Numbered from the stretch's first letter, positions 27,685-36,604 are shown. The stretch: DNA of 64,000 nucleotides from Actinocorallia populi (GCF_002995495.1 NZ_PVZV01000011.1:62001-126000), one strand, 5' to 3'. Notes: generated by a model not told the origin, from the sequence alone. Numbers and translations: made by a program.

Positions 27685-27744
27685 CAACCATTTGGTTGTC
27701 AACGGGGGCGGATCCGCGTATGCTCTTAATCAACCAACCGGTTG
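27685..27744 (+). promoter_or_regulatory. ArsR-type promoter with two CAACC-N4-GGTTG operators
   Basis: Operator 1, CAACCATTTGGTTG, at 27685-27698; operator 2, CAACCAACCGGTTG, at 27731-27744. The promoter TTGTCA (27696-27701), 17 bases, TATGCT (27719-27724) has its -35 overlapping operator 1 and its start region before operator 2. This is the layout of strong autorepression. Confidence 0.75.
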
Positions 27745-27763
27745 AATACAAGAAGGAGGCAGG

Positions 27764-28129
27764 GTGGCCGAGCTCTCGACGGAGCGGCTCTCCCGGGCGT
27801 TCGCGGCGCTCGCCGACCCCACCCGGCGCGACATCGTGGCGCGGCTCGCGCAGGGTGACGCGACGGTGGGGCAGCTCGCCGAGCCCTACGGGGTGTCCGT
27901 CCAGGCGGTCTCCAAGCACATCAAGGTGCTGGAGGAGGCCGGCCTGGTCAGCCGCTCCCGCGACGCCCAGCGCCGCCCCTGCCACCTGGAAGCCGAGGTG
28001 TTCGACCTCATGACCGGATGGATCGAGCGCTACCGCCGCCGGGCCGAGGAGCGTTTCCAGCGGCTGGACGCGGTGCTCGCAGCGATGGACGACATGCAGG
28101 ACGACGACCAGCAAGGAGTCGCATCATGA
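27764..28129 (+). CDS. ArsR/SdpR-family repressor
   Basis: 121 residues, GTG start with AAGGAGG upstream. Winged helix (FAALADPTRRDIVARL, VSVQAVSKHIKVLEEAGLV). It lacks the metal-binding Cys motif of classical ArsR proteins and belongs to the group that heads operons with AHSA1-type SRPBCC genes. The stop overlaps the next gene as ATGA. Two operators in its own promoter suggest autoregulation. Confidence 0.92.
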   Translation: MAELSTERLSRAFAALADPTRRDIVARLAQGDATVGQLAEPYGVSVQAVSKHIKVLEEAGLVSRSRDAQRRPCHLEAEVFDLMTGWIERYRRRAEERFQRLDAVLAAMDDMQDDDQQGVAS

Positions 28130-28611
28130 CCACGAAGACCCGCGAGACCACCATCGAGGCCGACCCGAACCTGCCGACGATCCGCATCGTCCGCGAGTTC
28201 GACGCCCCGCGCGACCGCGTGTTCCGCGCCTGGACCGACCGGGGGCTCGTCGCCCGGTGGCTGGGTCCCAGGGACCTCGAGATGAGGATCGACGCCTGGG
28301 AGATGGAGACCGGCGGCCGCTACCGCTACGCGTCCGTCCAGGACGGGCAGGAGGTCGCCTCCTTCTACGGCTCCTTCCACGAGGTCCGCCCGGCCGAGCG
28401 CCTCGTGCAGACCTTCACCTGGGAGGGCGCCCCCGACGGCGTCTCCCTGGAGACCGCGACCTTCGAGGACATCGGCGGCGGCCGCACCCGCGTCTGCCTG
28501 CTGTCGGTGGTGGAGAGCATGGAGATCCGCGACCAGATCCTCTCCAGCGGCATGGAGGTCGGCGTCAACGAGGGCTACGAGAAGCTCGACGAGATCCTCG
28601 CCGCGGAGTGA
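28126..28611 (+). CDS. SRPBCC/AHSA1-type protein, first tandem copy
   Basis: 161 residues; the ATG overlaps the ArsR stop. The fold is of the activator-of-Hsp90-ATPase-like type: VREFDAPRDRVFRAWTD, ARWLGPRDLEMR, a complete central sheet with TGGRYRYAS and SFYGSFHEV, then a C-terminal helix with GYEKLDEILA. Ligand unknown. It is a full-length member, unlike the next gene. Confidence 0.9.
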   Translation: MTTKTRETTIEADPNLPTIRIVREFDAPRDRVFRAWTDRGLVARWLGPRDLEMRIDAWEMETGGRYRYASVQDGQEVASFYGSFHEVRPAERLVQTFTWEGAPDGVSLETATFEDIGGGRTRVCLLSVVESMEIRDQILSSGMEVGVNEGYEKLDEILAAE

Positions 28612-28642
28612 TCGGAGCCCTCCGCCGGGCAGGAACCACTGC

Positions 28643-29074
28643 ATGACCACGCCCGCGCGCCGGCACGTCCGGATCGAGACGGATCCGGACGTGCCGGCGA
28701 TCCTCATCGTCCGCGAGTTCGACGCCCCGCCCGACCGCGTCCGCCGCGCCTGGACCGACCCGGCCCTCGCCGTCCGCTGGCAGGGCCCCAAGCACGTCAC
28801 CACCCAGGTCGACCCCGGCCCCGGCCCCGCCCCCACGGGCGACGGCGGCAGGCCCGCGGCGCGCCTCGCCCAGACCTACACCTACGAGGCCGCCCCCGAC
28901 GCCACCTGCCTGGAGACCGTCGCCTTCGAGGCGCTCGGCCCCCGCCGCACCCGCGTCACGTCCCTCTCGGTCATCGACACCCTGGACCACCGCGACCAGC
29001 TCACCACCCGCGGCCTGGAGCGCTGGGTCACCGAGAGCTACGCCGCACTCGACGTCCTCCTGGCCGAGGACTGA
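28643..29074 (+). CDS. SRPBCC/AHSA1-type protein, second, internally shortened copy
   Basis: 143 residues. It is clearly a duplicate of the preceding gene (VREFDAPPDRVRRAWTD; WVTESYAALDVLLAED end). Between residues ~52 and 70 the central strands are replaced by a Pro/Gly linker (DPGPGPAPTGDGG), so the ligand cavity should be altered. Possibly a diverging or decaying copy. Confidence 0.8.
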   Translation: MTTPARRHVRIETDPDVPAILIVREFDAPPDRVRRAWTDPALAVRWQGPKHVTTQVDPGPGPAPTGDGGRPAARLAQTYTYEAAPDATCLETVAFEALGPRRTRVTSLSVIDTLDHRDQLTTRGLERWVTESYAALDVLLAED

Positions 29075-29143
29075 CCTCCTCGGGCCCCGCCCGCCCTTTC
29101 CCCGCACGAGGGAGAACCGCCGGGCCGGATCCCGGCCGCGGTG

Positions 29144-29168
29144 CCGTCCGGCATGGCCTGCCGGACGG
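29144..29168 (+). terminator. Hairpin after the ArsR-AHSA1 operon
   Basis: Perfect 10-bp arms (29144-29153 and 29159-29168) with a 5-base loop, 70 bases after the last stop codon and upstream of the ABC exporter promoter region. Confidence 0.6.
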
Positions 29169-29272
29169 GGTTTCCTACCTTGAAGCGATATGCCGTTTTC
29201 TTATGGACTTCGCCTCCCTGGGATGTCAGGTTGGAGCGCACAGAGGTGAGGCGTTCTGGGGAGGCGGAAGGC

Positions 29273-30223
29273 GTGCCGGGAACAGAGGATGCCGTTCTCC
29301 GCTGCGAGGGCCTGCGCAAGAGCTTCGGGGCGTCGGTGGCGGTCGACGGGCTCGGCTTCCACATCGGGGAAGGCGAGACGTACGGCCTGCTGGGACCCAA
29401 CGGGGCGGGGAAGACGACATCGATCTCGATGATCTCCGGGGTCCTGGCGCGGGACGGTGGAGAGGTGCTCATCGACGGGGAGCCGTTGACGGGCGGGAGC
29501 GTGCGGCTCAAGTCGAAGATCGGCTACGTGCCGCAGGACCTGGCCGTCTACCCGGACCTGACAGGACGGGAGAACCTGCGCTTCTTCGCGCGCCTCTACG
29601 GGCTGAACAGGCGGGATGCGGCGCGGCGGGTCGATGAGGTGCTGGAGGTCGTCGGCCTCTCGGACCGCGCCAAGGACCTGGCGAAGAACTACTCCGGCGG
29701 CATGCAGCGGCGGCTGAACGTCGCGCTCGGGCTGCTGCACCGGCCGCGGCTGCTGATCCTGGACGAGCCCACCGCGGGAGTGGACCCGCAGAGCCGCAAC
29801 TCCATCCTCGACAGCGTCGCGCAGCTGGCGGCGCAGGGGATGGCGATCCTCTACACGACGCACTACATGGAAGAAGCCGAGCGGTTGTGCGACCGCGTCG
29901 GGATCATCGACCAGGGGCGGTTGCGGGCCGAGGGGACGCAGCGGGAGCTGGTCGCGCTCGTGGGGGAGCAGGACCATGTGACGCTGACCGGTGACGGCGA
30001 CCTGGAGGCGCTTTCGGCCCGGCTCGCGGAACTGGACGAGGTGACCGGCGCCGGCGTCACGGACGGGCGGATCGAGGTGTTCACGCACGACGCCCGCGCC
30101 CTCCTGCCCAGGCTGCTGCACGTGGCGGAGGCGGAGGGGACGACGGTCAGATCCGTCCAGGTCGTGGAGCCGGATCTCGAAGCGGTCTTCCTGCACCTGA
30201 CGGGGAAGGCGCTGAGGGACTGA
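29273..30223 (+). CDS. ABC exporter ATP-binding protein
   Basis: 316 residues from GTG at 29273 (GGAGG/GGAAGG upstream). Walker A LLGPNGAGKTTS, Q-loop VPQDLAVYPDLT, signature YSGGMQRRLNVAL, Walker B LLILDEPTAGVD, H-loop TTHYMEE. It has the C-terminal extension of drug/ABC-2 ATPases (CcmA/DrrA type). It drives the two permeases that follow. The exported compound is unknown. Confidence 0.95.
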   Translation: MPGTEDAVLRCEGLRKSFGASVAVDGLGFHIGEGETYGLLGPNGAGKTTSISMISGVLARDGGEVLIDGEPLTGGSVRLKSKIGYVPQDLAVYPDLTGRENLRFFARLYGLNRRDAARRVDEVLEVVGLSDRAKDLAKNYSGGMQRRLNVALGLLHRPRLLILDEPTAGVDPQSRNSILDSVAQLAAQGMAILYTTHYMEEAERLCDRVGIIDQGRLRAEGTQRELVALVGEQDHVTLTGDGDLEALSARLAELDEVTGAGVTDGRIEVFTHDARALLPRLLHVAEAEGTTVRSVQVVEPDLEAVFLHLTGKALRD

Positions 30224-30224
30224 C

Positions 30225-31379
30225 ATGCGCACGGCTCTCCTCATCGCGGGCAAGGACTTCAAGCAGCGTCTGAGGGACAAGACGCTGCTCATGTACGCGC
30301 TGCTCCTGCCCCTGGGGCTGGCGTTCGTGTTCAACCTGGTCTTCGGCGGTGTGGACGAGCAGAGCGCGACGCGGATCGGCCTCCTTGACGCCGACCGCGG
30401 CACCGCGGCCTCCCGTTTCACGGACGGCGTGCTGCGGCCCGTGGAGGCTTCGGGGGCGATCGACCTGCGCACGGTCCAGAGCCGTGAAGAGGGCGAGAAG
30501 CTGGTCGAGGACGGCGACCTGACCGCGCTGTTCGTCATCCCCCAGGGCTTCACGGCGGCCGTCGAGTCGGGTGCGGAGACCGCCATCGTGATCGTCGGTG
30601 ACGAAGGCTCTCCGACGGGCACCTCGGTGGCGCGGGCGATCGCCACCTCCTACACGTCACAGGTCACGACCGTCCGGCTGGCCGTCGCGCTGGCGGGCGG
30701 CGGCGATCCGCAGGCGGTCCAGCAGGCCGTGGCGTCGTCGGAGGCCGTCGCCGTCGAGCGCGTCGGGACCTCCGACAAGCAGCTGGACTGGGGGACCTAC
30801 ATGGCCGCCGGGATGGCGGTGTTCTTCCTCTTCTTCACGGTGCAGTTCGGTGCCTCGGGAATGCTCGAAGAACGGGAGAACGGCACGATGGCCCGGCTGC
30901 TGGCCGCGCCCGTGTCCCGTACGGCGGTCCTCGCGGGCAAGCTCCTGCTCAGCGTGTTCGTCGGTGCGGTGAGCATGGCGCTGCTCATGGCCGCGATGGC
31001 GCTGCTGTTCGACGCGCAGTGGGGAGACCCGGTGGGGCTGGCGCTGGTCGTGCTGACGGGGGTGGTCGCCGCGACCGCGCTCATGGCCTCGGTGGCGGCG
31101 TTCGCGCGCGGGCATGAGGCGGCGAGCAACCGCCAGGCGGTGCTGGCGATCGTCCTGGGCGCGCTCGGCGGCGCGTTCTTCCCGGTGGCGCAGCTCGGCG
31201 GGCTGATGAGCCAGATCAGCAAGATCTCCCCGCACTACTGGTTCCTGCAGAGCCTGGCGGACCTGTCGGGCGGGGCCTCGGTCGGGGACGTGCTGCCGGG
31301 CGTGGCGGTGCTCGCCGCGTTCGCCGCCGTCGCCGGAGGGGTGGCGGTGTACGGCTGGAGAAGGGAGGCGGGCGCGTGA
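30225..31379 (+). CDS. ABC-2 type exporter permease 1
   Basis: 384 residues: TM1 (LLMYALLLPLGLAFVFNLVF), an extracellular domain to ~180, then five TM helices with the ABC-2 motif LEERENGTMARLLAAPVSRT. It starts one base after the ATPase stop. Together with the next permease it probably forms a heterodimer. Confidence 0.93.
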   Translation: MRTALLIAGKDFKQRLRDKTLLMYALLLPLGLAFVFNLVFGGVDEQSATRIGLLDADRGTAASRFTDGVLRPVEASGAIDLRTVQSREEGEKLVEDGDLTALFVIPQGFTAAVESGAETAIVIVGDEGSPTGTSVARAIATSYTSQVTTVRLAVALAGGGDPQAVQQAVASSEAVAVERVGTSDKQLDWGTYMAAGMAVFFLFFTVQFGASGMLEERENGTMARLLAAPVSRTAVLAGKLLLSVFVGAVSMALLMAAMALLFDAQWGDPVGLALVVLTGVVAATALMASVAAFARGHEAASNRQAVLAIVLGALGGAFFPVAQLGGLMSQISKISPHYWFLQSLADLSGGASVGDVLPGVAVLAAFAAVAGGVAVYGWRREAGA

Positions 31380-32548
31380 AGGCGCTCGCGATCGCCGGTA
31401 CCGAGCTGCGGATGATGCTCCGCGACCGCGGCAGCGTGTTCTTCATCTTCCTCATGCCGATGATGCTGATCCTCGTCGTCGGCGTCGCCTTCGGCAGCGG
31501 CGGCGACGCCAGGGTGGGCCTGGTGGTGCAGGACGGCGGACCGCTGGCCGCGCGGATGGCCGCGGAGCTGCGTGAGCTGTCCGGCCTCCGGGTCAGGGTC
31601 GTGTCCGACGTGGAGGATCTCACCGCGGACGTCGAGCGGGGACGGCTGGAGGCCGGAGTCGTCATTCCCGACGGGTACGACCGGGCCGTGCGGGCGGGCT
31701 CGGCGGGCGTCGTGCGGTTCGTGAGCCGGGAAGGGGCCATGGACGGGGTGCGTCTGGGCTTCCGGGTCCAGGCGGTGGCGGGGCAGGAGACCGAACGGCT
31801 GAAGGCCGCCCGCTACGCGGCTTCGCAAGGGGACGGCCCGCTCGACGAGATGCTGGCCCGCGCCGACCGGACGGCGCCCTCCGTTCCCGAGGTGGCGGTG
31901 GAGACCGTCACCGTCGGGGAGGAGCAGATATACGCGGACGCGGAGCAGTTCGACGTGGGGGCGAGCCAGCAGCTCGTGCTCTTCATCTTCCTGACCGCGA
32001 TGAACGGCTCGGTCGCGATGATCGTCTCCCGCAGGCTGGGGATCGCCAACCGGATGCTGGCCACCCCCACCCCGGTGCGCACCATCCTGGCCGGGACGGC
32101 GCTGGCCCGGGTCGGGCTCGCCCTGTTCCAGGGACTGGTGCTCATGATCGGCTCCGCGGCGCTGTTCGGCGTCGGCTGGGGCTCTCCGGCGGGCGCCGCC
32201 GCCCTGCTCGTGGCGTTCTGCCTGGCCGGCGGCGGCGCGGCGATGCTCGCAGGCGCGATCTTCCGGACCGAGCAGCAGGTCAACGGGGTGGGGCTGCTGC
32301 TCTCGCTCGGGCTGGGCGCGCTCGGCGGCTCGATGATGCCGATGGAGTTCTTCTCGCCGGCCCTGCGCACCGTGGCCTTCCTCATCCCGCACGGCTGGGC
32401 CAACGACGGTTTCGCCGTCCTGGTCCTGGAAGGCGGGGGGCTGGGGGACATCCTGGTCAACGTGGGGGTGCTGCTGGCCTACGCGGCGGTGCTGCTGGCC
32501 CTGGGAACCTGGCTGCTGCGCCGCGCCCTGCTGTCGGGGGTGCGCTGA
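31376..32548 (+). CDS. ABC-2 type exporter permease 2
   Basis: 390 residues, GTG overlapping the previous stop (GTGA). Same architecture as permease 1: N-terminal TM, large extracellular domain, five TMs, RRLGIANRMLATPTPVRT coupling-helix segment. A hairpin (ACCCGCGG 32556-32563 with its complement at 32578-32585) ends the operon. Confidence 0.92.
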   Translation: MKALAIAGTELRMMLRDRGSVFFIFLMPMMLILVVGVAFGSGGDARVGLVVQDGGPLAARMAAELRELSGLRVRVVSDVEDLTADVERGRLEAGVVIPDGYDRAVRAGSAGVVRFVSREGAMDGVRLGFRVQAVAGQETERLKAARYAASQGDGPLDEMLARADRTAPSVPEVAVETVTVGEEQIYADAEQFDVGASQQLVLFIFLTAMNGSVAMIVSRRLGIANRMLATPTPVRTILAGTALARVGLALFQGLVLMIGSAALFGVGWGSPAGAAALLVAFCLAGGGAAMLAGAIFRTEQQVNGVGLLLSLGLGALGGSMMPMEFFSPALRTVAFLIPHGWANDGFAVLVLEGGGLGDILVNVGVLLAYAAVLLALGTWLLRRALLSGVR

Positions 32549-32555
32549 CGCCCGG

Positions 32556-32585
32556 ACCCGCGGAGCCGGGGAGGAGGCCGCGGGT
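32556..32585. terminator. Hairpin between the exporter operon and the convergent hydrolase gene
   Basis: ACCCGCGG (32556-32563) pairs with CCGCGGGT (32578-32585); the last base belongs to the hydrolase stop codon. Confidence 0.65.
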
Positions 32586-33364
32586 CAGCGCACCGGGTCG
32601 CTGCCGCGCAGCAGGAGCCTCGAGACCAGCGCGGGGTCGTCGACCATGGGGACGTGGCCGCAACCGGGGAGGCGGAAGTGCCGGGCGTGCGGGAAGCGGC
32701 GGCGGGCCACGGACGACTGGTAGAGGGGGAGGACGAGGTCGTACCACCCCCAGGCGATGGTGACGGGGACGTCGCGGGAGACGGTGGCGCGCAGGGGTTC
32801 GCGCTCCTTGATGAAGCGTTCGACCGTGGGCAGCGCGCGCAGCAGCCCCTGGAAGTCGCCGAGGGCGAGTTCGGGCAGGGCGGTGTGGGGGCGGGCGTGG
32901 ATCCAGCCGAAGGCCAGGGCGCGGCCCGCCTTGGTGGCGATCAGCCGTTCGGAGCGGGTCTCGAGCCGGGCGGCGAGAGCGGTGACCACCTGGAACAGGG
33001 AGCGGGTGTAGGCGAACTCGGCGCCGGAGTTCCAGAACCCGGCGGGGGAGAACACGGTGGCGCTGCGGGCCGCGCCCTGGGCGGCGAGCTCCAGGGCGAG
33101 CCTGCCGCCCAGGGAGTTGCCCGCCACGTGCGGACGGTCAAGACCGAGGTGGTCGAGCAGGAGGCGGATCTCCTTGAGCATGGCCTCGGCGGGTGCGCCC
33201 GGCCCGAGCTCGGGCGACTCGCCGTGTCCCGGCAGGTCCACGAGGACCACCTCGCGCCGTTCGGTCAGCCGGTCCAGCACCGGGTACCAGCCCTGCCTGC
33301 GGTGGGACAGCCCGTGCAGCAGCACCAGCGGCTCGCCCGTCCCGACACGCTCGTAAGCCAGCAT
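32585..33364 (-). CDS. Alpha/beta hydrolase
   Basis: 259 residues from ATG at 33364 (GAGGGAG 6 bases upstream). Oxyanion loop LVLLHGLSHRRQG, VDLPGHGES, nucleophile elbow GNSLGGRL, and catalytic His in GCGHVPMVDDP. It is a typical small-molecule esterase/lipase-like enzyme of unknown substrate. A perfect 9-6-9 dyad lies 34 bases upstream of the start. Confidence 0.9.
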   Translation of the reverse strand: MLAYERVGTGEPLVLLHGLSHRRQGWYPVLDRLTERREVVLVDLPGHGESPELGPGAPAEAMLKEIRLLLDHLGLDRPHVAGNSLGGRLALELAAQGAARSATVFSPAGFWNSGAEFAYTRSLFQVVTALAARLETRSERLIATKAGRALAFGWIHARPHTALPELALGDFQGLLRALPTVERFIKEREPLRATVSRDVPVTIAWGWYDLVLPLYQSSVARRRFPHARHFRLPGCGHVPMVDDPALVSRLLLRGSDPVR

Positions 33365-33397
33365 GTTCGCTCCCTCTTCCACGGCGGGACGACCAGT

Positions 33398-33421
33398 TCA
33401 TCCCAGTGGCAGCTGGGATGA
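33398..33421. promoter_or_regulatory. 9-6-9 dyad upstream of the alpha/beta hydrolase
   Basis: TCATCCCAG (33398-33406) and CTGGGATGA (33413-33421) are perfect inverted copies around six bases. This is a probable operator for a dimeric repressor encoded elsewhere; no regulator gene is adjacent. Confidence 0.55.
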
Positions 33422-33626
33422 TACCGCGCTTGTTGTACGGATTGTCTACTTATAGGGCGCAATTAATTCAGCCACAACTGGCATCAAGTGGGGGGTTGCC
33501 AAGCTTTCAGTGTTCCCGCTGCGTTTGATCATTCTTTTCCGAATTGCCGGAAATTTCGCAATGGAACGATCTACTCTGGCCCGGCGGACGCCCGGACGGC
33601 CGGGCGCCGGGAGAAGGAGTGATCAC

Positions 33627-35120
33627 TTGCGACGCACCACGGGGATACGGCGCTGGGGAGGCCGAGCGGTGACGGCCCTGTCGCTCACGGCCGTCGCGGC
33701 CTACGCGACGGCCGCGGCACCGGCACAGGCACGGGAGCCGGCCGACACCGTACGTCCCGCCGGGGCGGCGGCGCCCGCGACGTCGAAGATCAAGGGCTTC
33801 AACAAGACGCTCAACGGCGGTTCGTGGAACACCAGCCACGTCCAGGGCATCGCGGTCGACCAGAAGAACGGGTTCATCTACTACTCGTTCACCACGCTGC
33901 TGGTGAAGACCGACCTCGAGGGCAAGGTGATCGGCACCCTCGGCGGCTTCACCGGCCACCTCGGCGACCTCGACTTCAACGAGGAGGACGGCCGCGTCTA
34001 CGGCTCCCTCGAGTACAAGGCGCAGGAGGCCTTCTACATCGCGGTCATCGACGTGGACAAGGTGGTCCGGCCGGGAATGGAGGCCCAGAACTCCGAGATC
34101 TTCCAGACGGTGCACCTGGACGAGGTCGTCGACGACTACACCGCCGACATGAACGGAGACGGAGTCTTCGACGGCAATGTCGGCAACACTCCCGACCACC
34201 GCTACGGCGGCAGCGGCATCGACGGCGTCAGCTTCGGCCCGAAGTTCGGCGAGACCGGCGGAAAGCAGTACCTGACCGTCGCCTACGGCATCTACTCCAA
34301 CCTCGACCGCACCGACAACGACCACCAGGTGCTGCTGCAGTACGACATCGCGGACTGGGCCTCCTACGAGAAGCCGCTCAGCGAGACGACTCCGCACCGC
34401 AGCGGCCCGGAGGCGGTGTCCGGCAAGTACTTCGTCTTCACCGGCAACACCCGGTACGGCGTGCAGAACCTGGAGTACGACGGCTTCCTTCAGCGCTGGT
34501 TCATGGGCGTCTACAAGGGGTCCAAGCCCGCGTACCCGAACTACACGCTGTTCGCCGTGGACGCCGCGACGAAGCCCGTGCAGGGGGAGCTCGCCGGTAC
34601 CGGGGGCGAGCAGGGCCGGCTCATCGCACTGGCGAAGGACGGCCGTACCGATGCGGCCACGGGCATCCGCGGCTGGGTGCAGAAGGCCGACGTCGGCATC
34701 GAGTCACTCGGCGACGGGCTGTTCTACCTGGCGAAGGACAGCAAGGTGAACGGCCTGCAGACCGCCGACATCACGCTGCACCGCTGGACGGGCGACCCCG
34801 AAGCCCCGTTCGTGGTGGCGAAAAGCGAGTCCGAGCTGCACCGCGCCCCCGTCTTCACCTCCGGGGAGCCCGCTGACGGGATCCGGGGCCAGGCGTACGA
34901 GCACACCTTCACCGCGTCGGCCTTCCCGAAGGCGGTCTTCAAAGTCGGCGGAGGCAGGTTCCCCGAAGGACTGCGCCTCGACGAGGAGACCGGCGTGCTG
35001 TCGGGCGCCCCGGCGAAGCCGGGGAGGTACGCCTTCACCGTCACGGCCGCCAACGGGGTCGGTTCCGCGGCCTCCCAGAAGGTCATCCTGAAGATCAAGG
35101 GTGGCCCGAAGGCCGGTTGA
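33627..35120 (+). CDS. Large secreted protein with C-terminal putative-Ig domain
   Basis: 497 residues from TTG at 33627, chosen for GAAGGAG 7 bases upstream and because it puts a Tat/Sec-like signal (RRTTGIRRWGGRAVTALSL, cleavage near AQA) at the N-terminus; ATG at 33561 is the alternative. The central region (~60-390) looks like a beta-propeller-type repeat domain, with a calcium-loop-like DMNGDGVFDGN. The last ~80 residues match the He_PIG type (FPEGLRLDEETGVLSGAP). Probably a cell-surface or secreted binding protein. Confidence 0.75.
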   Translation: MRRTTGIRRWGGRAVTALSLTAVAAYATAAAPAQAREPADTVRPAGAAAPATSKIKGFNKTLNGGSWNTSHVQGIAVDQKNGFIYYSFTTLLVKTDLEGKVIGTLGGFTGHLGDLDFNEEDGRVYGSLEYKAQEAFYIAVIDVDKVVRPGMEAQNSEIFQTVHLDEVVDDYTADMNGDGVFDGNVGNTPDHRYGGSGIDGVSFGPKFGETGGKQYLTVAYGIYSNLDRTDNDHQVLLQYDIADWASYEKPLSETTPHRSGPEAVSGKYFVFTGNTRYGVQNLEYDGFLQRWFMGVYKGSKPAYPNYTLFAVDAATKPVQGELAGTGGEQGRLIALAKDGRTDAATGIRGWVQKADVGIESLGDGLFYLAKDSKVNGLQTADITLHRWTGDPEAPFVVAKSESELHRAPVFTSGEPADGIRGQAYEHTFTASAFPKAVFKVGGGRFPEGLRLDEETGVLSGAPAKPGRYAFTVTAANGVGSAASQKVILKIKGGPKAG

Positions 35121-35132
35121 GCGCCCTCTTCA

Positions 35133-35176
35133 CGCTGACGGCCCCCGCGGTGAACGTTCCGTGGGGGCCGTCAGCG
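35133..35176. terminator. Bidirectional terminator between the secreted protein and PepSY genes
   Basis: Perfect 14-bp arms (35133-35146, 35163-35176), 13 bases after the stop of the secreted-protein gene. Confidence 0.85.
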
Positions 35177-35230
35177 CGCCGGCCGGTACGAGGTGCCGGA
35201 CCCGCGCCGCGCGGGGCTCGGCCCGAGCGC

Positions 35231-35821
35231 TCAGTCGTCGCCCTCGTCGTCGGAGTCGACCTGGCTGGAGACGACCTTGCCGTCCACCGCGTCGACGACC
35301 ACCGCGTGCTCGACGCCCTCACCGTTGCGGACCTCGACGTCCCAGGCGGCCGGGACGCGGCCGCCGTCCGCCAGGTCCACCGAGGTGACGGTCCCGGGGA
35401 CGGAACCGAGCGCGGCGGAGGCTGCCTGGACGGCGGAGACCTTGGCCGACTTCAGCGCGTCGGATTCGATCTTGTCCTCCGCCCTGTCCTCGGCGTCGTC
35501 GTCACCGGTGTCCTCGGCCTTCTTCGTGACCTTGCCGGCGGCGTCGATCTCCACCTCGTGCCAGGTCCCGTCCTCGGCCAGCACGTCGAGGTCCCACCCG
35601 GTGCCGCCGTCCTCCAGCTCCACGGAGCCGACGGTGCCCTTGACCGCCTCCTGGGCCTTGGCGACCGCCTGCTCCAGGGTCAGGTCGGTCTTGGCGGGCT
35701 CGCCGGTGACGGTCCGGGTGACCCGGCTGACGGCCTCGTCGTCGGCCACGGCCACGGCGGTCCCGCCGCCCAGGGCGACGACGCCGGCGGCGGCGATCAC
35801 GATCAGGGTGCGCTTCTTCAC
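35231..35821 (-). CDS. Secreted PepSY-domain protein
   Basis: 196 residues, GTG start with AAGGAG upstream. Signal peptide MKKRTLIVIAAAGVVALGGG, then two PepSY-like halves (LTLEQAVAKAQEAVKGTV with GWDLDVLAEDGTWHEVEID; then AVQAASAALGSVPGTVTSV with AWDVEVRNGEGVEHAVVVD). Acidic runs (DTGDDDAEDRAEDK, SDDEGDD) could bind cations. It is divergent from the two-component system and probably its target or accessory sensor. Confidence 0.88.
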   Translation of the reverse strand: MKKRTLIVIAAAGVVALGGGTAVAVADDEAVSRVTRTVTGEPAKTDLTLEQAVAKAQEAVKGTVGSVELEDGGTGWDLDVLAEDGTWHEVEIDAAGKVTKKAEDTGDDDAEDRAEDKIESDALKSAKVSAVQAASAALGSVPGTVTSVDLADGGRVPAAWDVEVRNGEGVEHAVVVDAVDGKVVSSQVDSDDEGDD

Positions 35822-35867
35822 TGCGTGCTCTCCTTCTGCTGGGATGCTTCCACCCTGCCCGAACGGT

Positions 35868-35905
35868 GCTGAAGGTTCGCTGAAGCAACCTGAAGCCCGC
35901 TTCAG
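35868..35905. promoter_or_regulatory. CTGAAG repeats between PepSY gene and response regulator
   Basis: CTGAAG at 35869-35874, 35880-35885 and 35890-35895 (spacing 11 and 10 bp), then the inverted copy CTTCAG at 35900-35905. The helical-turn spacing is what tandem OmpR-family dimers use. The adjacent response regulator is the obvious binder. Confidence 0.6.
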
Positions 35906-35928
35906 GTGCGGTTTGGCAAGCTGGCGGT

Positions 35929-36603
35929 ATGCGACTTCTGATCGTGGAGGACGAACGACGCCTCGCCCTTTCGCTCGCGCGTGGCCTGACCGCCGAGGGG
36001 TTCACGGTGGACGTCGTCCACGACGGGTCCGAGGGGCTGCACCGGGCCACCGAGGAGGAGTACGACCTCCTCGTCCTCGACGTGATGCTCCCGGGCATGA
36101 GCGGCTACCGGATCTGCTCGGCCCTGCGCGCGGCGGGCGACGACACCCCGATCCTCATGCTCACCGCCAAGGACGGCGAGTACGACGAGGCCGAGGGCCT
36201 GGACGTGGGGGCCGACGACTACGTGACGAAACCCTTCTCCTACGTCGTCCTGAGGGCGCGCATCCGCGCGCTCCTGCGCCGCCGGACCCGGGGCGGGTCG
36301 CCCGCGATCACGATCGGGGACCTGACGGTGGAGCCGGACGCCCAGCGCGTCCTGCGCGCCGGGGAGGAGATCACCCTGACCGCCCGGGAGTTCGCCGTCC
36401 TGGAGCACCTCGCGCTGCACGCCGAGCAGGTCGTCTCCAAGCGGGAGATCCTGGAACACGTGTGGGACTCCGCCTACCGGGGCGACCCCAACGTCGTGGA
36501 GGTGCACATCAGCGCGCTGCGCCGGAAGCTCGACATCCCCTACGGGCGCAGGTCGATCGTGACGGTGCGCGGCTCCGGCTACCGCCTGACGGCCGGAGGC
36601 TGA
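35929..36603 (+). CDS. OmpR-family response regulator of the PepSY-linked system
   Basis: 224 residues. Receiver (LIVEDERRLALSLARGL, phosphoacceptor in VLDVMLPGMSGY, TKPFSY Lys) and winged helix (LTAREFAVLEHLAL, TVRGSGYRL). It is followed one base later by the kinase gene. It probably binds the CTGAAG repeats in its own promoter. Confidence 0.94.
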   Translation: MRLLIVEDERRLALSLARGLTAEGFTVDVVHDGSEGLHRATEEEYDLLVLDVMLPGMSGYRICSALRAAGDDTPILMLTAKDGEYDEAEGLDVGADDYVTKPFSYVVLRARIRALLRRRTRGGSPAITIGDLTVEPDAQRVLRAGEEITLTAREFAVLEHLALHAEQVVSKREILEHVWDSAYRGDPNVVEVHISALRRKLDIPYGRRSIVTVRGSGYRLTAGG

Positions 36604-36604
36604 C

